Assembly: GCA_001606155.1 (NCBI GenBank)
Contig: LODT01000004.1
Coordinates: forward strand, 682,001-746,000
DNA: 64,000 bases
Direction of reading: 5' to 3'
Source of the DNA: Tieghemostelium lacteum
Lineage: Eukaryota; Evosea; Eumycetozoa; Dictyosteliales; Raperosteliaceae
Shown piece after piece: positions 10,544 to 23,882 of the stretch. Made by a program: the position numbers and the translations under genes. Numbering within the stretch: the first letter of the stretch is position 1; each line of letters starts with the position of its first letter. A model generated the notes under the pieces. It was not told the origin of the DNA. It did not search any database and saw nothing but the letters and a program-made list of their open reading frames with translations.

Positions 10544-13500
10544 TTACAAAGTTGTATCATTACTACTACTATCATTAATACAAGCATTAGAAGCTGAGGA
10601 ATCTGAATTATCACAACTATCAGACAAATGTCTTGGAACTGGGATATCAGAGGTAGTGATAATCTCAGGTTTCTTGATGCCCAATACAACGGAGAGAGCA
10701 ACCAAAGATAAAATGAGTAAAAGGGTTACGACACCAACAATGATGAAAATTTTCTTTCTCTTTTGATTTTTTCTAATTTCTTCGTAGGTTTTTCTCTCGA
10801 GTTCACCAACTTTTTTACCGAGATCTTGTATCTTTTGTTTATCTAGTTTCTCTAGTTCCATACCGATATTATCGACACGATTATTCAGTTCTTGAGTAGC
10901 ACCAACATTTTCCATGAACAGACTTTCTTTATTTACAACTAGGAAATCCTTGACTACTGAACCATCAGTTAGACTCTTATCACCACCACTCTTTACAGCA
11001 CCGGGTATACGAGTTTGTTTTAATTCTTGTGCTAGTACACCACGATCTTTTGGATAATCAGTTAGACCATGTGCTTCTGCCCACTCTTTTTTATATTCGT
11101 AATCGTATATTTTCACCTTCATTATATTCTTTAATTGATCAGATGATTTTACAGCTTTTATATTGGTCTTTACACGTTGATCTGAAGTGTGGTATAAAAA
11201 TCCTGTACAAAATACATTACCATCGACTGATAATGCTTCTTGTGGATTTTCACTATTAACACCTACATTACCATAATGATAAATATTCCCATTATTTTGG
11301 TTAAGTTTCCATCCATTTTTCTCTACTTGTTCACTATTATCTCCGGATGTACTTGTTGTTGTAGTATTTGTACTTGTTGTAGATGGTATACTACCATTAT
11401 TATTACTATTATCATCAATAGATTGTTGTTGTGGTGATGGTAATGAAGGTGGTGAAGAATGAATTGGTGAGTCACCTAATTGATCTGATGAATTTGGTGA
11501 TAATGGATGATTACCAGTTACAATTATTGGTGCCAAGGTGTTAATACTACTATTATTATTAATTGTCGAAGTACTTGTGGTACTATTATTATTGTTATTA
11601 ATATAAGGTTGTTCAAAATCATCATTATCATTTAGATCATAATCTAAATCACTATTAGTTCTCTTTTTACTTTTGTTTTTAGGGGTATTATTAGTTGTTG
11701 TGGTTGTTGTTGATGTTGATGTGATTGATGATGTTTGAGCAGAAACATTATTATTAAAACCAAATAGTGGTTTCATGTTATTATTGTTGTTAATATTACT
11801 ATTATTATACACCATAAGTGGTGATGTAGATGTAGAATTTGGAGATGGTAATGATGGTGAAGTGGTTGATGATTGTGGTGATGATGGTAATAAATTATTA
11901 TTGTTATTATGAATATTACTTTGTATTTGTGGTTGCTGTTGATGTTGTTGTTGTTGTTGTTGTTGAGCTTGTTGAATGTGTGATTGTTGTTGCTGTAAAT
12001 TGTTATAGAAACTTTGAATAGTTGGGATTATAGTTGGTGATGATAGATTGGTAATATTGGTAGAACTATGGTGAATTGATGGCGACAAATTATTATCACT
12101 GCTACCAATATAGCTTTCTACTGGTGTTCTATGGTTTATAGTTGGTGATGATGTTGTTGATGATAACAACGGAGATAAATTGTGGTTTGTTGATTGTTGT
12201 TGTTGTTGGCTAGATATTACATAAGTTCCATTAGTATTATGGGAAGGTGATGGTGTTGTACTACCTGATGTTGTGGTTGTTGTGGTGCTTGTTGTAGATG
12301 GTGTTGTGGTATTGGAAGGAGTTGAAGGATGACCAGTTCTAACAATAAGTGGATCAGATATCAGACTTGTAATACAATAATCTTTATCTTGACAACGAGC
12401 TGATATTTTTACAATCAGACGGAAATATTCTTGTTGTGGATTTGGTAATTTATGTTTTCTGGCATTATTAGAGGTAGCTTTTCTAAAATGTAATCTTGGG
12501 ATGGTAACAGTTGAGGTATAGGTAACTAATACTGGTGGTGGTACTTTTTCTTCAGTTTTCTCACGTTTTGAATTTGTTTGGTAGAGCTCAACTTCAACTT
12601 CTTCACTATTAGAGAAATAGACGCCCATAGCTCCAGATGATGTTGATGATGTATTACTACTGGTAGTTTGTGGTGATTTAATACCACGTACACTAAGACT
12701 CATTGATTCAATTGGTGATAGATTTCCATTTAGATTGATGAGTGGTGGTGCTGTCTCATCAAATATAAAATGATGTTGAATTGTAATACCCAATTGAAAA
12801 TGATTTCTTCTATAGTATACCCATGAATTATCAAGGTCACTATAAACAAATCCTTTTTCTACAAGTATAGTTAATAGTGGTGGTTGTCTATATTTTTAAA
12901 AATATCATATAAAGAAAGTTAGAATTAAGGGTTTTTTTTTTTTTTTGCCCTTGCACTTTTGTGGGGTGTAATTGGAATTTCAAACCTACATTTCGCCATA
13001 GATGGTAAACAATTTGTGCCATTGATTTTTGTTGTAATGTGCCCAATTAAATAGGTGTCTGTTGTCAATAATATATCTCTTCTTTTTTGATGGCATATTG
13101 GTTGTGTTCATCATTGTGTTATTGTTATTATTAGAGTTATTTTGTGAATGGTTATTTTGATTTTGTGATGAACCTAGTTGGTTTGTTGAATGGTTATGAT
13201 TATGTATAACATGATCATCTCTAATATATGTTGGTTTATGTACTATTGTACTTGGGTGTACAAGAGTTGTAGGAGAGTTAATGGTAGAATGATGTTGTTG
13301 TTGCTGTAAACCATTGTGACTTGAATTTAAATGTGTCAATGTATAATTATTAATTAAAGTTTGTGGTGATGTTTGTTGATTTACAAAACTATTATTATTG
13401 TGATTTTCTATAGAAGACCATTCTGATCTGTTTTGATTTGTTCCATTACCAATTAAGTTTATAGGTTGAATGTGTTGGTTTTGGTGAATTTGTGATTGGT

Positions 13501-13690
13501 GTGGTTGAAAAATTAAAACATGTTCTGATTGCTGTTGCTGCTGTTGGTGATGTTGTTGTTGATGGTGATGATGATGATGATGATTTGTATCCAAAATTGG
13601 TGGTATTACATAAACATCCGGGTGTTGTTGGTGATGATGTTGTTTTTCCTTTCCATTGTTATTTACTAGCGATTGATTAAATCCGAACAT
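10544..13690 (-). CDS. mrfA: MrfA, membrane-bound myelin-regulatory-factor-type transcription factor
   Basis: Two exons: 13690-12990 (ATG at 13690) and 12887-10544, joined through a 102-nt intron at 12989-12888, giving about 1014 residues. After a His/Gln/Asn-rich head lies an NDT80/PhoG-type DNA-binding domain (about 200-420) that spans the intron. A long Thr/Ser/Asn/Gln linker follows. Then comes the intramolecular chaperone auto-processing domain (peptidase S74 type, about 760-900) with its catalytic Ser-Lys pair in SDQRVK. A coiled coil and one membrane helix (about 948-972) complete it. MYRF-family proteins trimerise at the ER, cut themselves and release the N-terminal factor to the nucleus. 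In D. discoideum MrfA drives prestalk gene expression. All processing residues are present, so the release mechanism should work here. Confidence 0.95.
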
Positions 13691-14118
13691 TTTCAAAGAT
13701 ATTTAATTAATGATATGGGGGTAGAAAAAAAAATGGTGGGTATCGATAATTTTTTTTTTTTAAATATTTAAATAATGGAAATCATTGATCACAATTATTT
13801 AATTATTATTGTGTTGTTGGGGAAATATTATTTCTGCTAGCTATATCTGTGTGGATTAATGCGTTAAAAAAAAAAATCAGTTGGGATGAAGTAAAAAAAA
13901 AATCAAAAAAAAAAAAAAATTTGATAAACGCAGGTCAAATAAGAGAGGTAAAAAAATCGATTTCTGTGTTTGGTTTTAGAAAAAACATAAAGAATGATCC
14001 TATCGCTGTTGATATTTTTTATTTAATTCTGATTTATAACAAATTAAATTTTTTTATTGATGTGGACCATGCCACTAAAAATTTTTTTTTTTTTCAGATA
14101 ATACATTGGTGTATGTCT
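13691..14118. other. Spacer upstream of mrfA
   Basis: Low-complexity A/T-rich DNA with several A8-A13 and T10 runs. It contains the mrfA promoter and the 3' flank of the dehydrogenase gene. Open frames here are short and A-run driven (Lys-rich), so I call none. Confidence 0.6.
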
Positions 14119-15049
14119 TTAAAGTTTCGACTCATTATTCATATCACCATCTAAAAAGAAATCAAGCATTAGTGAAGATTTTGGGTTGTATGCATAGTGG
14201 TCAAGGTCTTTGATACCAGCTTGTTTAACACAATATTCATCAATGAAAAAATTACCAGTGCAAGACAGTGGTTGATTGAATATCCACAATGCACTATCTG
14301 ACATGATAGATGGTTTTCTACATTTATCAGCAACATCAGAACCAGCTAACATTTCCATGGCAGCTGTATAAATTGCAGTTTTTGGCCATAAGGCATTAAA
14401 AGCAATTTTACCACGAAATTCCTCAGCCATACCCAAAACACACATTGACATTCCATATTTTGCCATAGTATATGCAACATGACCTTCAAACCATTTCTTA
14501 TTCATATTTAATGGTGGTGAGATATTTAAAACTTGTGGATGACTACTCTTTAATAGATATGGTAAACAATATTGTGTTGTTAAATATGTACCTCTAGTGT
14601 TAATTCCCATCTATTTAAATTTAAATGTTAATAAATTTTGTTGTTTTTTTGATTGTTTGTTTTGATTGATTGATTGATTGAGAGTGTATACATACCATTA
14701 AATCAAATTTTTTAGAAGGTGTATCGAGAGTACCAGTCAGTGAGATGGCTGATGCGTTATTAATTAATATATCAATACCACCAAATCTATCAACTGCGGC
14801 TTTAACTGATTTTTCAATTTGATCTTCAAATCTAATATCACAGATACATGCTAGACATTGTGCACCTAAATCCTCAATCTCTTTTTGTACTGAATATATG
14901 GTACCTTTTAATTTTGGATGTTGTTCTGTGGTTTTAGCTGCGATTACAATATTGGCTCCTAATTTTGCTGATGCAATTGCAATTTCTTTACCTATACCTC
15001 TTGAGGCACCTGTTATGAATATTGTTTTTCCTTTTAATGATTTTATCAT
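14119..15049 (-). CDS. hsdl2: HSDL2-type short-chain dehydrogenase, peroxisomal
   Basis: Two exons, 15049-14696 and 14610-14119, with an 85-nt intron, give 281 residues. The Rossmann nucleotide motif TGASRGIG sits near residue 13, the NNAS motif near 95, and the active-site Tyr-Lys pair in YTMAK near 165. The splice restores DLMMGINTRGTYL, close to the DLMMNVNTRGTYL of human HSDL2, which supports both the join and the family. Human HSDL2 carries a C-terminal SCP2 sterol-carrier domain. This protein stops after the dehydrogenase fold and ends in SKL, a canonical PTS1 signal, so it should be imported into peroxisomes. A lipid substrate is an inference from the family. Confidence 0.93.
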
Positions 15050-15219
15050 TTTATTTTTTATGTTTGTAAATTAAATTTAGAAAAAATTAAATTTAACATA
15101 TAAAATTCAAAATTTTTATCAACAGTTTTTAGCACCATCCATTTACTTTTTTATTATTTTAGTTATAGCAACATATTAGATTGACTATTATTTTCCAATA
15201 AATTACTATTACTTTTCAT

Positions 15220-18200
15220 TTATTGAGACTCCAATAAGTTATCATCGGTGAAAGTCATATTAGTATTAGAAGGTAAATATTGGATAGTAGGTAAATCATC
15301 ATCAAATATTTTATAGCCATCATCATCCAGGCCATAGGCATTAATAATATTATCTCTAGAGAGATTCAAATGCTTGTAAATAAAAGATTTTACAAATTCA
15401 AAACCTTTATCCAAAAAGAGACATCCAATGAGAGTTTCAAAATAGTCACCAAGTTTTTTAGTTGACAATTGGTCACGTGTAAAGCTGTCCAAATTTGGTG
15501 GGATATCTAGAGTTCTGGTTAGACGTGCAAAGTTTTCATTCTTTACTAACATGGAACGATGCTCAGTGAGGAAACCTTCTTGTTGTTTTGGAAATGCTCT
15601 AAAGAGGAAATCAGTTACAATGACATCAATAACGGAGTCACCAAGAAATTCTAAACGTTGATTGTTATTCTTGATATCTTCATTTTGCATTTGAATGGCT
15701 GGTTGATTCAATTGAGTAGTGTGATACAATTGAAATGCATCTACTAATAAATAGGGACAATCTAGATAGATTAACATACGATATTGAAATTCATCAATAG
15801 ATGGGTCTAAACCAGTATGAGAACTATGATCACATTTGTATCTAGGCATTTCTAATAGACCAGTACCATAGTGTGAGCAATCTGCAGAGGAACTGAATAT
15901 ATGATCAACAACAAAAGTATAGACTTGTGATATACCATGCTCTAGATAATAGGCACCAAAGAGAGATTCCATTACATCGGCATGTGGTTTCTTTGTGTTA
16001 CCAAAATAGTTTAGTCTCAATACTTCATCTAGACGTATCTTCTTACTGATATCCATGAGATAACTATTATTGGTGTGAAATGAACGAATGTTACTAAGCT
16101 CACCTTCTCTCATATCTCTATTTCGGAAATACAAATAGAGTGAACTAGTAAACTTTAATACAGAGTCACCAAGGAATTCTAAACGTTGATTATCACCTGT
16201 AAATGGTCTATAGGTATCATGTGACATTTCTTCAATTACATTAATTTTAGCACCTTTTGGTTTAGTAGATGGATGTGTGAATACCTCTCTTATTAATCTG
16301 GGATTAGTTAGATTAATTTGTGATTTTTGTTTGAAATTATATAAATCTTGACACCATTTTGTCTCTGCATACAATGTTATCAATGTTGATTTTGCAATAG
16401 CATGCATTTGTGCTGTGATACCCGTAATCTTACAATAGTGAATATCTTTATCATAATATTTACTTTGTTTAATAAAATCATCAAAATTAATTTCACCATC
16501 ATTATCATCTTCTTCCTCCCCTTCATTATTATTATCGTTTACCATAGTATTATTATTATTCTCGCTGTCATTATTAAGATTGTTGGTATTATCTTCGGTA
16601 ATACTGGTAGTATTAATTGATGATGAAGAGATATCACTATTATTTTCACTATTGTTTTGATTATATGTTTTTTGTTTTTTTCTATTTACAGTACCATCAT
16701 TTAAATCAAATATATCTTTTTCATATTTTGATTTTTTTTGAAAGCTATCATTATCTTGGGTGCTGGATAATTGATTCCATTGAGAGGTATCTTCAAATTG
16801 ACCATTTTGATCAAAATATAAAACAGCTTTTAATAGCCAATAGTTTTGTTTCAATTTTGCAGCAGCATGCAGACATTGTAGTGGTGGATAATTGAGGTCC
16901 AAAGGAATTACTTGAGCACCCATAGTTTGAGTTTTTACAACACGTGAGTGGTCAACTTTTTTACAAATGGTAAAATCTCCAAAATTTGTAACGAGTACCT
17001 TATCAGTGAATTTATCATCTAGAAATGCTCTAAAGTCATCAGTTGATTCTTTGTAGAGTTTGTTGAGTTTGATTACATCCAATTCCTCATACTTGAGTAG
17101 ATCAACTAAATTCTGATAAATAGTCTGACCAGGTGAGGAAATACATTTTACATCAGGTATCAATAAATAGTTTTCAGGATCTAAATGGTTCATATATCTC
17201 TGACTGAGAATATCTTGAAACAAGACACGATTAAATGTGAGTAGTATTTGAAATTCTGATTTCTTTACACGAATGACCTGGTTGAATTTCAAAGAGACAC
17301 CAAAATGCTCATTATTCCTATTGACAATGTGCAATATAGGTTTCAGTGGTATCAGTGTACTAGTGTACAAACAATATCCCTGAAAGAGATAGGTTTTATC
17401 CAAGTGTTTAAATTCCTTGGCACGATAGATTCCAGAATAAATTACACGATAGACTTGTAATTCAATCTCTTCATTAATGAGTGTTGACAACTCAATTAAT
17501 TTAAATTCTCTAAACTTATTTACAGCTTCTACTACATTGGTACCTGGTGTTGCACTACATATACTATTATGATATTCATTTACCACCTTATTTGGTGTCA
17601 ACACATCCTTGTAAATATCACCATTATTAATAATACCATCTTTAATATCAGCAGCATTTATACTAGTAATAGCATTAACATTGTTAACCATTTTATCAAC
17701 TACCTTATCACAGCTTATATCCATTGCTATTGGCGTATTATTGTTATTTTGTTGAATATTCGTATAATTAAATTGGTTTTGGTTATTTTGTGATTGGTTA
17801 CTTAATAATAGGTTACTACTACTGCTGTTGCTACTACTACTGTTGTAATTTGATAAACTCGATAGATCAAACATATCTTGTGGTAAAGGTTTTTTTACAA
17901 ATGGTTGAAATTTCATTGGTGTGAGATATTGTTGTGTTTGATCGGATAGTTTATCTCTAATTTCAAATACTAATTGTTCAAGTTTTTGATGCGAGTCAAC
18001 TAATAACTTTAGTTTTTTTTGTAGAGTTGTTGTCTCTGTCTCTGATGATCTCTTATATTGTTCAAATTCGTCCTTCAATTTAGAGTAGCTATTATCGTAT
18101 ATATTTTGATTTGTAAATTTATCTGGTGTTATGTTTTGTTTTGATGTGTTTGTTGTTGTTGTTGTTGATGTTGTAGATGTGCTACTTTTACTATTACTAC

Positions 18201-18934
18201 CGCTACTACTATTAGCACTAGTTTTATTCAATGGAGATTTCTCTGTGGGTGTTGGATAAGATGCTGATGAATATAAAGAACCACCACTTGTATTACTACT
18301 GTTATTATTACTATTGCTCATAGTATTAGAAATATTCATTGGAGTTGGTAATGGTAATATACCAGAATTAGCACTATTGTGAGATGGTGAAAGGTGTTGA
18401 TTTGGTGGTGGTAACATTAAATCCATATTGTTTGAAGTAAAATTGGATGCAATTAATTGATCGTTTTGAAGTCTTTCTAATCTATCTGGGTGCATTGGTG
18501 GCATTAATGCTGGTGTAGATGTTTGAGGAGGTGGTAGTGGTGGTGGTATTAACTGTTGATGGTGCTGTTGTTGTTGGTGTTGTTGTTGTTGATTAGATGG
18601 TATACTACCAGGTCTTCTCCTATTATCCTTTTTTGTGGGTAGTCCATTGGGATGAGATTTCAGATAATGATCTAATGCTAGTTTTGCTGAATGATTCTGT
18701 GCTTCTTTTTTATTCTTTTTCCAATCTGATACAAATGATTCACCTAAAAATAATATTGTACTCTGAATAGTCGGTTTGTTGTTTGCTGGTTAGTATCTCT
18801 CAAAATTGAATTCAATGGTATATAAGTACTTGAAAATCTTTAGAGTGATCAGCACCCTTTTCTTTCACCTCATAAAAGGGCGGAGGAAATCCTTTCTTTT
18901 GTAATAATTCATGTAATTGTGTTTTTTCTGTCAT
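15220..18934 (-). CDS. Dicer-like RNase III (Drn type) with N-terminal dsRBD
   Basis: A 35-codon first exon, 18934-18830, joins exon 2 (18762-15220) through a 67-nt intron in phase 0, giving about 1215 residues. The join rebuilds a double-stranded-RNA-binding domain at residues 1-70 (KDFQSTILFLGESF, then KKNKKEAQNHSAKLALDHYL). A Ser/Asn-rich linker and a central platform/PAZ-like region follow. Two RNase III domains close the protein, with RLEFLGDS near 896 and 1072; each also keeps the downstream Asp/Glu pair (DVMES, DYFET). No helicase domain is present. That is the known Dictyostelium arrangement, where DrnA and DrnB lack it and the helicase is found on the RNA-dependent RNA polymerases. 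I cannot assign it to DrnA or DrnB. Confidence 0.95.
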
Positions 18935-19074
18935 CTTCTAAAAACTAGTACTAGTTTTATAAAAAATGAAAAAACTCAAGATTTTAATATTTTTTTGCAG
19001 TCATAATTCAATAAGTGCGCCAAAATAAAAAAACAAATTATAAAAAAATTTTTTTTTATCTTATTGATACAGTA
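18935..19074. promoter_or_regulatory. Short bidirectional promoter between Dicer and gemA
   Basis: Only 140 bp separate the two divergent start codons. The spacer is T/A-rich with A and T tracts at 19026-19058, typical of dictyostelid core promoters. No conserved element was recognised. Confidence 0.55.
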
Positions 19075-21311
19075 ATGAAACCAGATATAAAATTATTATT
19101 TATTGGTGATAGTATGTTTTAACCTTTTGAAATAATCGTTTAGAATATATATTAATATATTAAAAAAAAATAGAGGGTGTTGGCAAAACTACTATTATCA
19201 GTTCATTAATTAATGAATATTTTTCAGAGAATGTACCAAGTGTCATACCTGAAATTATCATACCAAATCAAGATCAAATCTTTAGAATAGTGGACAGTGA
19301 TAATTCAGATCAAACACAGAGAGATTTGGAAATTAAAAGATCAGATGCCATTATAATGGTATACAGTATTGATAGAATTGATACTTTTATGAATATTCGA
19401 ATGAAATGGCTACCTCTAGTTAAATCTCTAAAAAATCATGTATGCATAGGTTTTTATAAAAATATTATTTAAAGGGAGTACTGATTATTTCTATTTTCCT
19501 TCCTCACACTATCATTTAATTTTTATATTTTATATATATATATAAAACATAACAGCAAATACCTATATTAATATTAGGTAATAAATTGGATTTGGTCAAT
19601 GATGATCAATATGAAAAGAATTCAAGCATCAGTAGAGAAACTATTGAGTTACTTAAATCTGATTATAATAATACATTATTGTGGTCAGAGATATCCAGTT
19701 TAGATATTCAATCAGTAATTAAAAGTATATCAGAGATTGAATATCACTGTGTTTATCCAGAGTCACCACTTTGGGATAGACAAAATGAATGTATAACACC
19801 ACTATGTCAGTTAGCACTAAATAGAATTTTCAAAATCTGTGATGTTCAGAGAGATTCTCTATTGGATCAAAGTGAATATGAAGCTGTACAACTAAGTTCA
19901 AAATCACAATTAGAGATATTTTCTTTAGATTTTCAACAATTAATTGATAATCTATCTGCAATGTTCCCTAATAATAATAATGATACAAATGTAGTGGTAT
20001 CTGCTGATAAGAAACTTACTCTGTATGGTTTCACACAAATGGTAAAGTTAATATTAGCTAATCATAATCAAGAGAAAGTATGGAAGTTATTACGTTATTT
20101 CCAATATGAAGATAATTTAGAATTAGACAGTGATTATCTATCTCCAAAATTTACAGTAATTCAAGATCACAATGTTACCTTAAGTGATGAAGGTTTGAAA
20201 TATCTAACTGATCTCTTTCTTATCTATCAAAAAGAATCATCATCATCATCATCTACTACTACTACTACTGGATTATCAATAGATAACATTGTTGATTTAT
20301 TTAAAGATTTATCACCAATTGGTGTTCCTGCAGGTCTTCAACCATTGGATCAATTTAACAACGTCACCACAGAAATTGATAATAATAATAATAATAAGAC
20401 ACTATTAACACTAAGTGGTTGGTTATCTTATTGGCAACAACAAACCTATCAAGATTATAAAACTACATTGATGTATCTTGCCTATTTAGGTTGTAAAGAT
20501 ACTACCAATATGATTAATCTACAGAGAAATAGAAAATTAGATCAACGTTATAAACAAATGTCCAGATGTGTAATTAATTGTCTGGTATTTGGTAAAGAAT
20601 CTTGTGGTAAATCAACATTTCTAAAGACATTTATTGGTCATCCACTATCTTCAATCTATCAACCAACCAATGACACTAAACAGGTTTGTGGTCAAATTTT
20701 AAATTCAAAATATTTAATTGTAAGTATTTAGCTATATATAAATAGAATATACACATTGTAAAAACATATGCTAAAACTTTAATCTGTAGCTAAAGGAATA
20801 TACCAAATCACTAGAAACTTTACAAAATAGTAAACAATCATCTACATTGATTGATGAGATTAGCGAAAATGCTGACTTAATCTGTTTACTCTATGATGAT
20901 AATGATGAAGATGATAATCAATCATCATTCCAATATGTTGAGTCAATTTATAAATTATTAAACAACAAGCAACACATTGAATGTTCATCTGTACCATTCT
21001 TATTCATTAAAACCAAATCATCATCAACACCACAATTGTTAACAGAAAGCACAAATAAGAAATCAAAAGAAAGCATATTTTTCAATCAACACCCTGAAAT
21101 GGTAGCTTGTGAATTCTCATCTACATCTTCCAATTCTGTTTATCATCAAATGGTTAAACAAGTTGAAAATAGTGTACTAATTTCCTTATCTTCGTCATCT
21201 TCCAAAGATAAATCACTAAAATCCAATATAAATATGTATAAATATTTGGCAGTGATTGGTGGTAGCTTAGTTGTTGCTATCTCTGTTGCAAAATATTTCA
21301 TATCTAAATAA
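19075..21311 (+). CDS. gemA: Miro, mitochondrial Rho GTPase
   Basis: Four exons fit in phase: 19075-19111, 19174-19439, 19556-20719 and 20790-21311, for 662 residues. The first splice builds the P-loop GDKGVGKT and the second yields PILILGNKLD, the guanine-specificity motif. A central calcium-binding part contains an EF-hand loop (DVQRDSLLDQSE) near residue 200. A second GTPase domain starts near 444 with GKESCGKST. The C-terminus is one membrane helix (IGGSLVVAISVAKYF) with a short tail, the outer-mitochondrial-membrane anchor of Miro. This is the full GTPase / EF / GTPase / tail-anchor layout. Miro controls mitochondrial shape, transport or homeostasis. The second GTPase has TKSS where TKxD would be expected. 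Confidence 0.95.
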
Positions 21312-21366
21312 ATACATCCTTCTCCTTATTTACCTATTTAATATAGCAATAATTTATTGTTTCATT

Positions 21367-22198
21367 CTAGATTTTGGAAGATAAACCTTTACTATATGAT
21401 GCATTTTTTAATATAGTTAAAATTGATTCAATTTCTGATCTGGTTTTATCTGTCATTACTTGATTGCTGTTAATATCTCTAGATATAATATTGTATATTT
21501 CCTGACTAATATGTTGAATGTTGGTATCTTTTGAGGATAAACCTGATTCTGTTGATTCTACTTTGCTATTGTTGGTTGTTTGTTTTTTATCTTTATTATT
21601 ATTGTTATTATTATTATTATCAGGTAGGGAGGCTAAAATATCAAATCTAAATTCCAATTCATTTTTACTAGCCCTATGATTTATACCAGTAATAGAAATT
21701 GCACCAATTTCACCAGTACTCTTTAGATGAGAGTGAGCACAACAATTTACATTCCAATCTTTTAACTCAACAACTGTAATCTCCTGAATTGCTCTATATA
21801 TAATTATTTGGTTAATAATAATAATAAGAAGTTGGGTGGGTATGTACATACTCAGGTACAGGGAATTTATCATAAATAAAAGTATTATTAACACCACTTT
21901 TATATTTTTCTTCGGCTTCTTTTCTAGACATTTTTTGTGTATGGAAAGGAATATTTTCTTTGATAATTCTATTGGCTTCATCTTGTATCTTTTTGACAAT
22001 ATCTTCTTTTGGTTTCTCAGTTCCGTGATATTCAACAGCAATTCTACCCTTTTTAGCATTACTGCAGTCAACTGAAATAGTTATTGGGGTATTTAATACT
22101 GTTACCAAAGCACCTTTTACTACATGACATGCTGAGTCTGATGATGGTTCTCTTGCTTTTGGTGTTGGTGTTTTTGGGACTGTTTGTGGTTCTGTCAT
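21367..22198 (-). CDS. AlaX-like alanyl-tRNA editing domain protein
   Basis: Two exons, 22198-21848 and 21783-21367, with a 64-nt phase-0 intron, give about 255 residues. The metal site of tRNA-editing domains is recognisable in CAHSHLKSTGEIG, which matches the CxxxH..TGEIG motif of AlaRS/AlaX. The usual HxxxH motif is altered: DSACHVVKGAL keeps the second His but has Asp in place of the first. AlaX proteins remove Ser or Gly wrongly attached to tRNA(Ala). The Asp may still bind metal, or the function may have shifted. The acceptor is my choice between two AGs, picked for phase. The stop lies 55 bp from the convergent gemA stop. Confidence 0.82.
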
Positions 22199-22290
22199 TT
22201 TATTGAAGTGCGAAAAATAAAAAAAAAAAAATTAAAGTGTTTGACTCACCATCAATCAAACAACTTCATTTAAGAAAAAGAAGAAAAAAA

Positions 22291-23882
22291 ATGAATTATG
22301 ATTTAATAGTTATTGGACTTTCATTAATATTAACGATTGCAATTATATTTTTATCAATGGTATTGTTACCAATTACTATTGTATTCATACTTTCAATAAT
22401 ATATTTTAGATACAAATTTACAAAAAACAAAGATAAATCCACAATTAATGTTGCATTCTTTCATCCCTATTGGTAAATTTTAAACAAAGGCATTTAAATA
22501 ACACAAACATATGAGGGTATATTAATAGATGGTTTTAAAACCTAATCCTTAATAGCACTGCAGGAGGGGGTGGTGAAAGAGTACTATGGTGTGCCATAAG
22601 ATCATTACAAAATGAATATCCTGGTATTAAAATAAGTGTATACACTGGCGATCAAAAAGAGGATAGCGAAATATTTGCAATGATTAAAAAAACATTTAAT
22701 CTCATGTTGGATGAGAAAAATTGTCATTTTATAAGATTAAAAAAGAGAGGATTAGTAGAGGCTTCAAGATGGCCAAGATTTACCTTGATTGGTCAATCAT
22801 TAGGTTCAATGGTCCTAGCATGGGAAGCCCTTAATTTATTAAATCCTGATCTATTCATTGACAGTATGGGATATGCATTTACCTACCCAATTTTCAAAAT
22901 ATTTGGTGGATCACATATTGCAGCATATATACATTATCCAACAATCAGTACTGATATGTTATCTAAAGTCTCAAACTCTACAGAATCTTACAACAACAAT
23001 GAATCAATATCAAAATCAAAATTTAAAACTTCAGCAAAGTTAATGTATGTGTTGTTTATTTTTCCTATCATCTCCTCATCTATTACTAATGCAGAAGAAA
23101 AAAATTAAAGTTATTATAAATTATTTTCAAAATTATATTATTTGGCAGGTAAATTTTCAAATATTGTAATGTGTAATGGTACATGGACTGCTAATCATAT
23201 CAGAAATATATGGAAGATTGATAGGGTATCTATTGTATATCCTCCAGTTGATGTGGAATCACGTAAAGCAATGCCACTGAATTGGATGCAAAGGGAAAAT
23301 ATTATTCTCTCTATTGCACAGTTTAGACCAGAAAAAGATCACCCACTTCAACTGTATACACTGGCACAATTATTACAAAAATATCCAATTCATAAGAATG
23401 AATTACGTACCAAATTGGTTATGGTAGGTTCATGTAGAGATCAACAAGATAGAGATAGAGTTGAATCTTTGAGAAAACTCTCTATTGAATTGGGAATAGA
23501 GTCAAATGTTGAATTTAAAATCGGTATACCAATACAAGAACTCAATAGACTATTAGAGATATCCTCTGTTGGTATCCATACCATGTGGTGTGAACATTTT
23601 GGAATTGGTGTAGTTGAATTGGCTGCTGCTGGTGTAATTCCTGTTGCTCATAATTCTGCTGGTCCCAAAGAAGATATAGTCAAACATGACCAAACAGGCT
23701 TTTTGGCTTCAACCAAAGAGGAATATGCCGAGTACATTCATGAAATTTTAGCTTTCCGTGAGAAATACAAAGACATGCAACAAAAAGCTAGAGAAAGTGT
23801 TGACAGGTTTTCTCAAGAGAACTTTGAAAATCATTTCAAAAATTCCTTTTCCATATTTTTTGATAATAAAAAAAATCAATAA
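22291..23882 (+). CDS. alg11: ALG11, GDP-Man:Man3GlcNAc2-PP-dolichol alpha-1,2-mannosyltransferase
   Basis: Three exons fit in phase: 22291-22472, 22556-23044 and 23111-23882, for 480 residues. A hydrophobic N-terminal segment anchors the protein in the ER membrane. The first splice makes HPYCTAGGGGERVLW, the hallmark glycine-rich motif of ALG11 (human PYCNAGGGGERVLW). The second restores KLFSKLYYLAG. The C-terminal GT4 domain has FRPEKDH near residue 300 and the donor-binding EHFGIGVVE stretch. The enzyme adds the fourth and fifth mannoses to the dolichol-linked N-glycan precursor on the cytosolic face of the ER. The divergent neighbour starts only 92 bp upstream, so the two share a very short promoter. 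Confidence 0.96.

Noticed and set aside
10464-10766. Open frames overlapping the end of mrfA on the plus strand
   Set aside because: Antisense shadows of the mrfA membrane helix and a T run.
13691-13696. TTG as start of mrfA, and TTG starts at 9945 and 12793
   Set aside because: Nuclear genes here use ATG. 13690 is ATG, and the other two are inside spliced exons.
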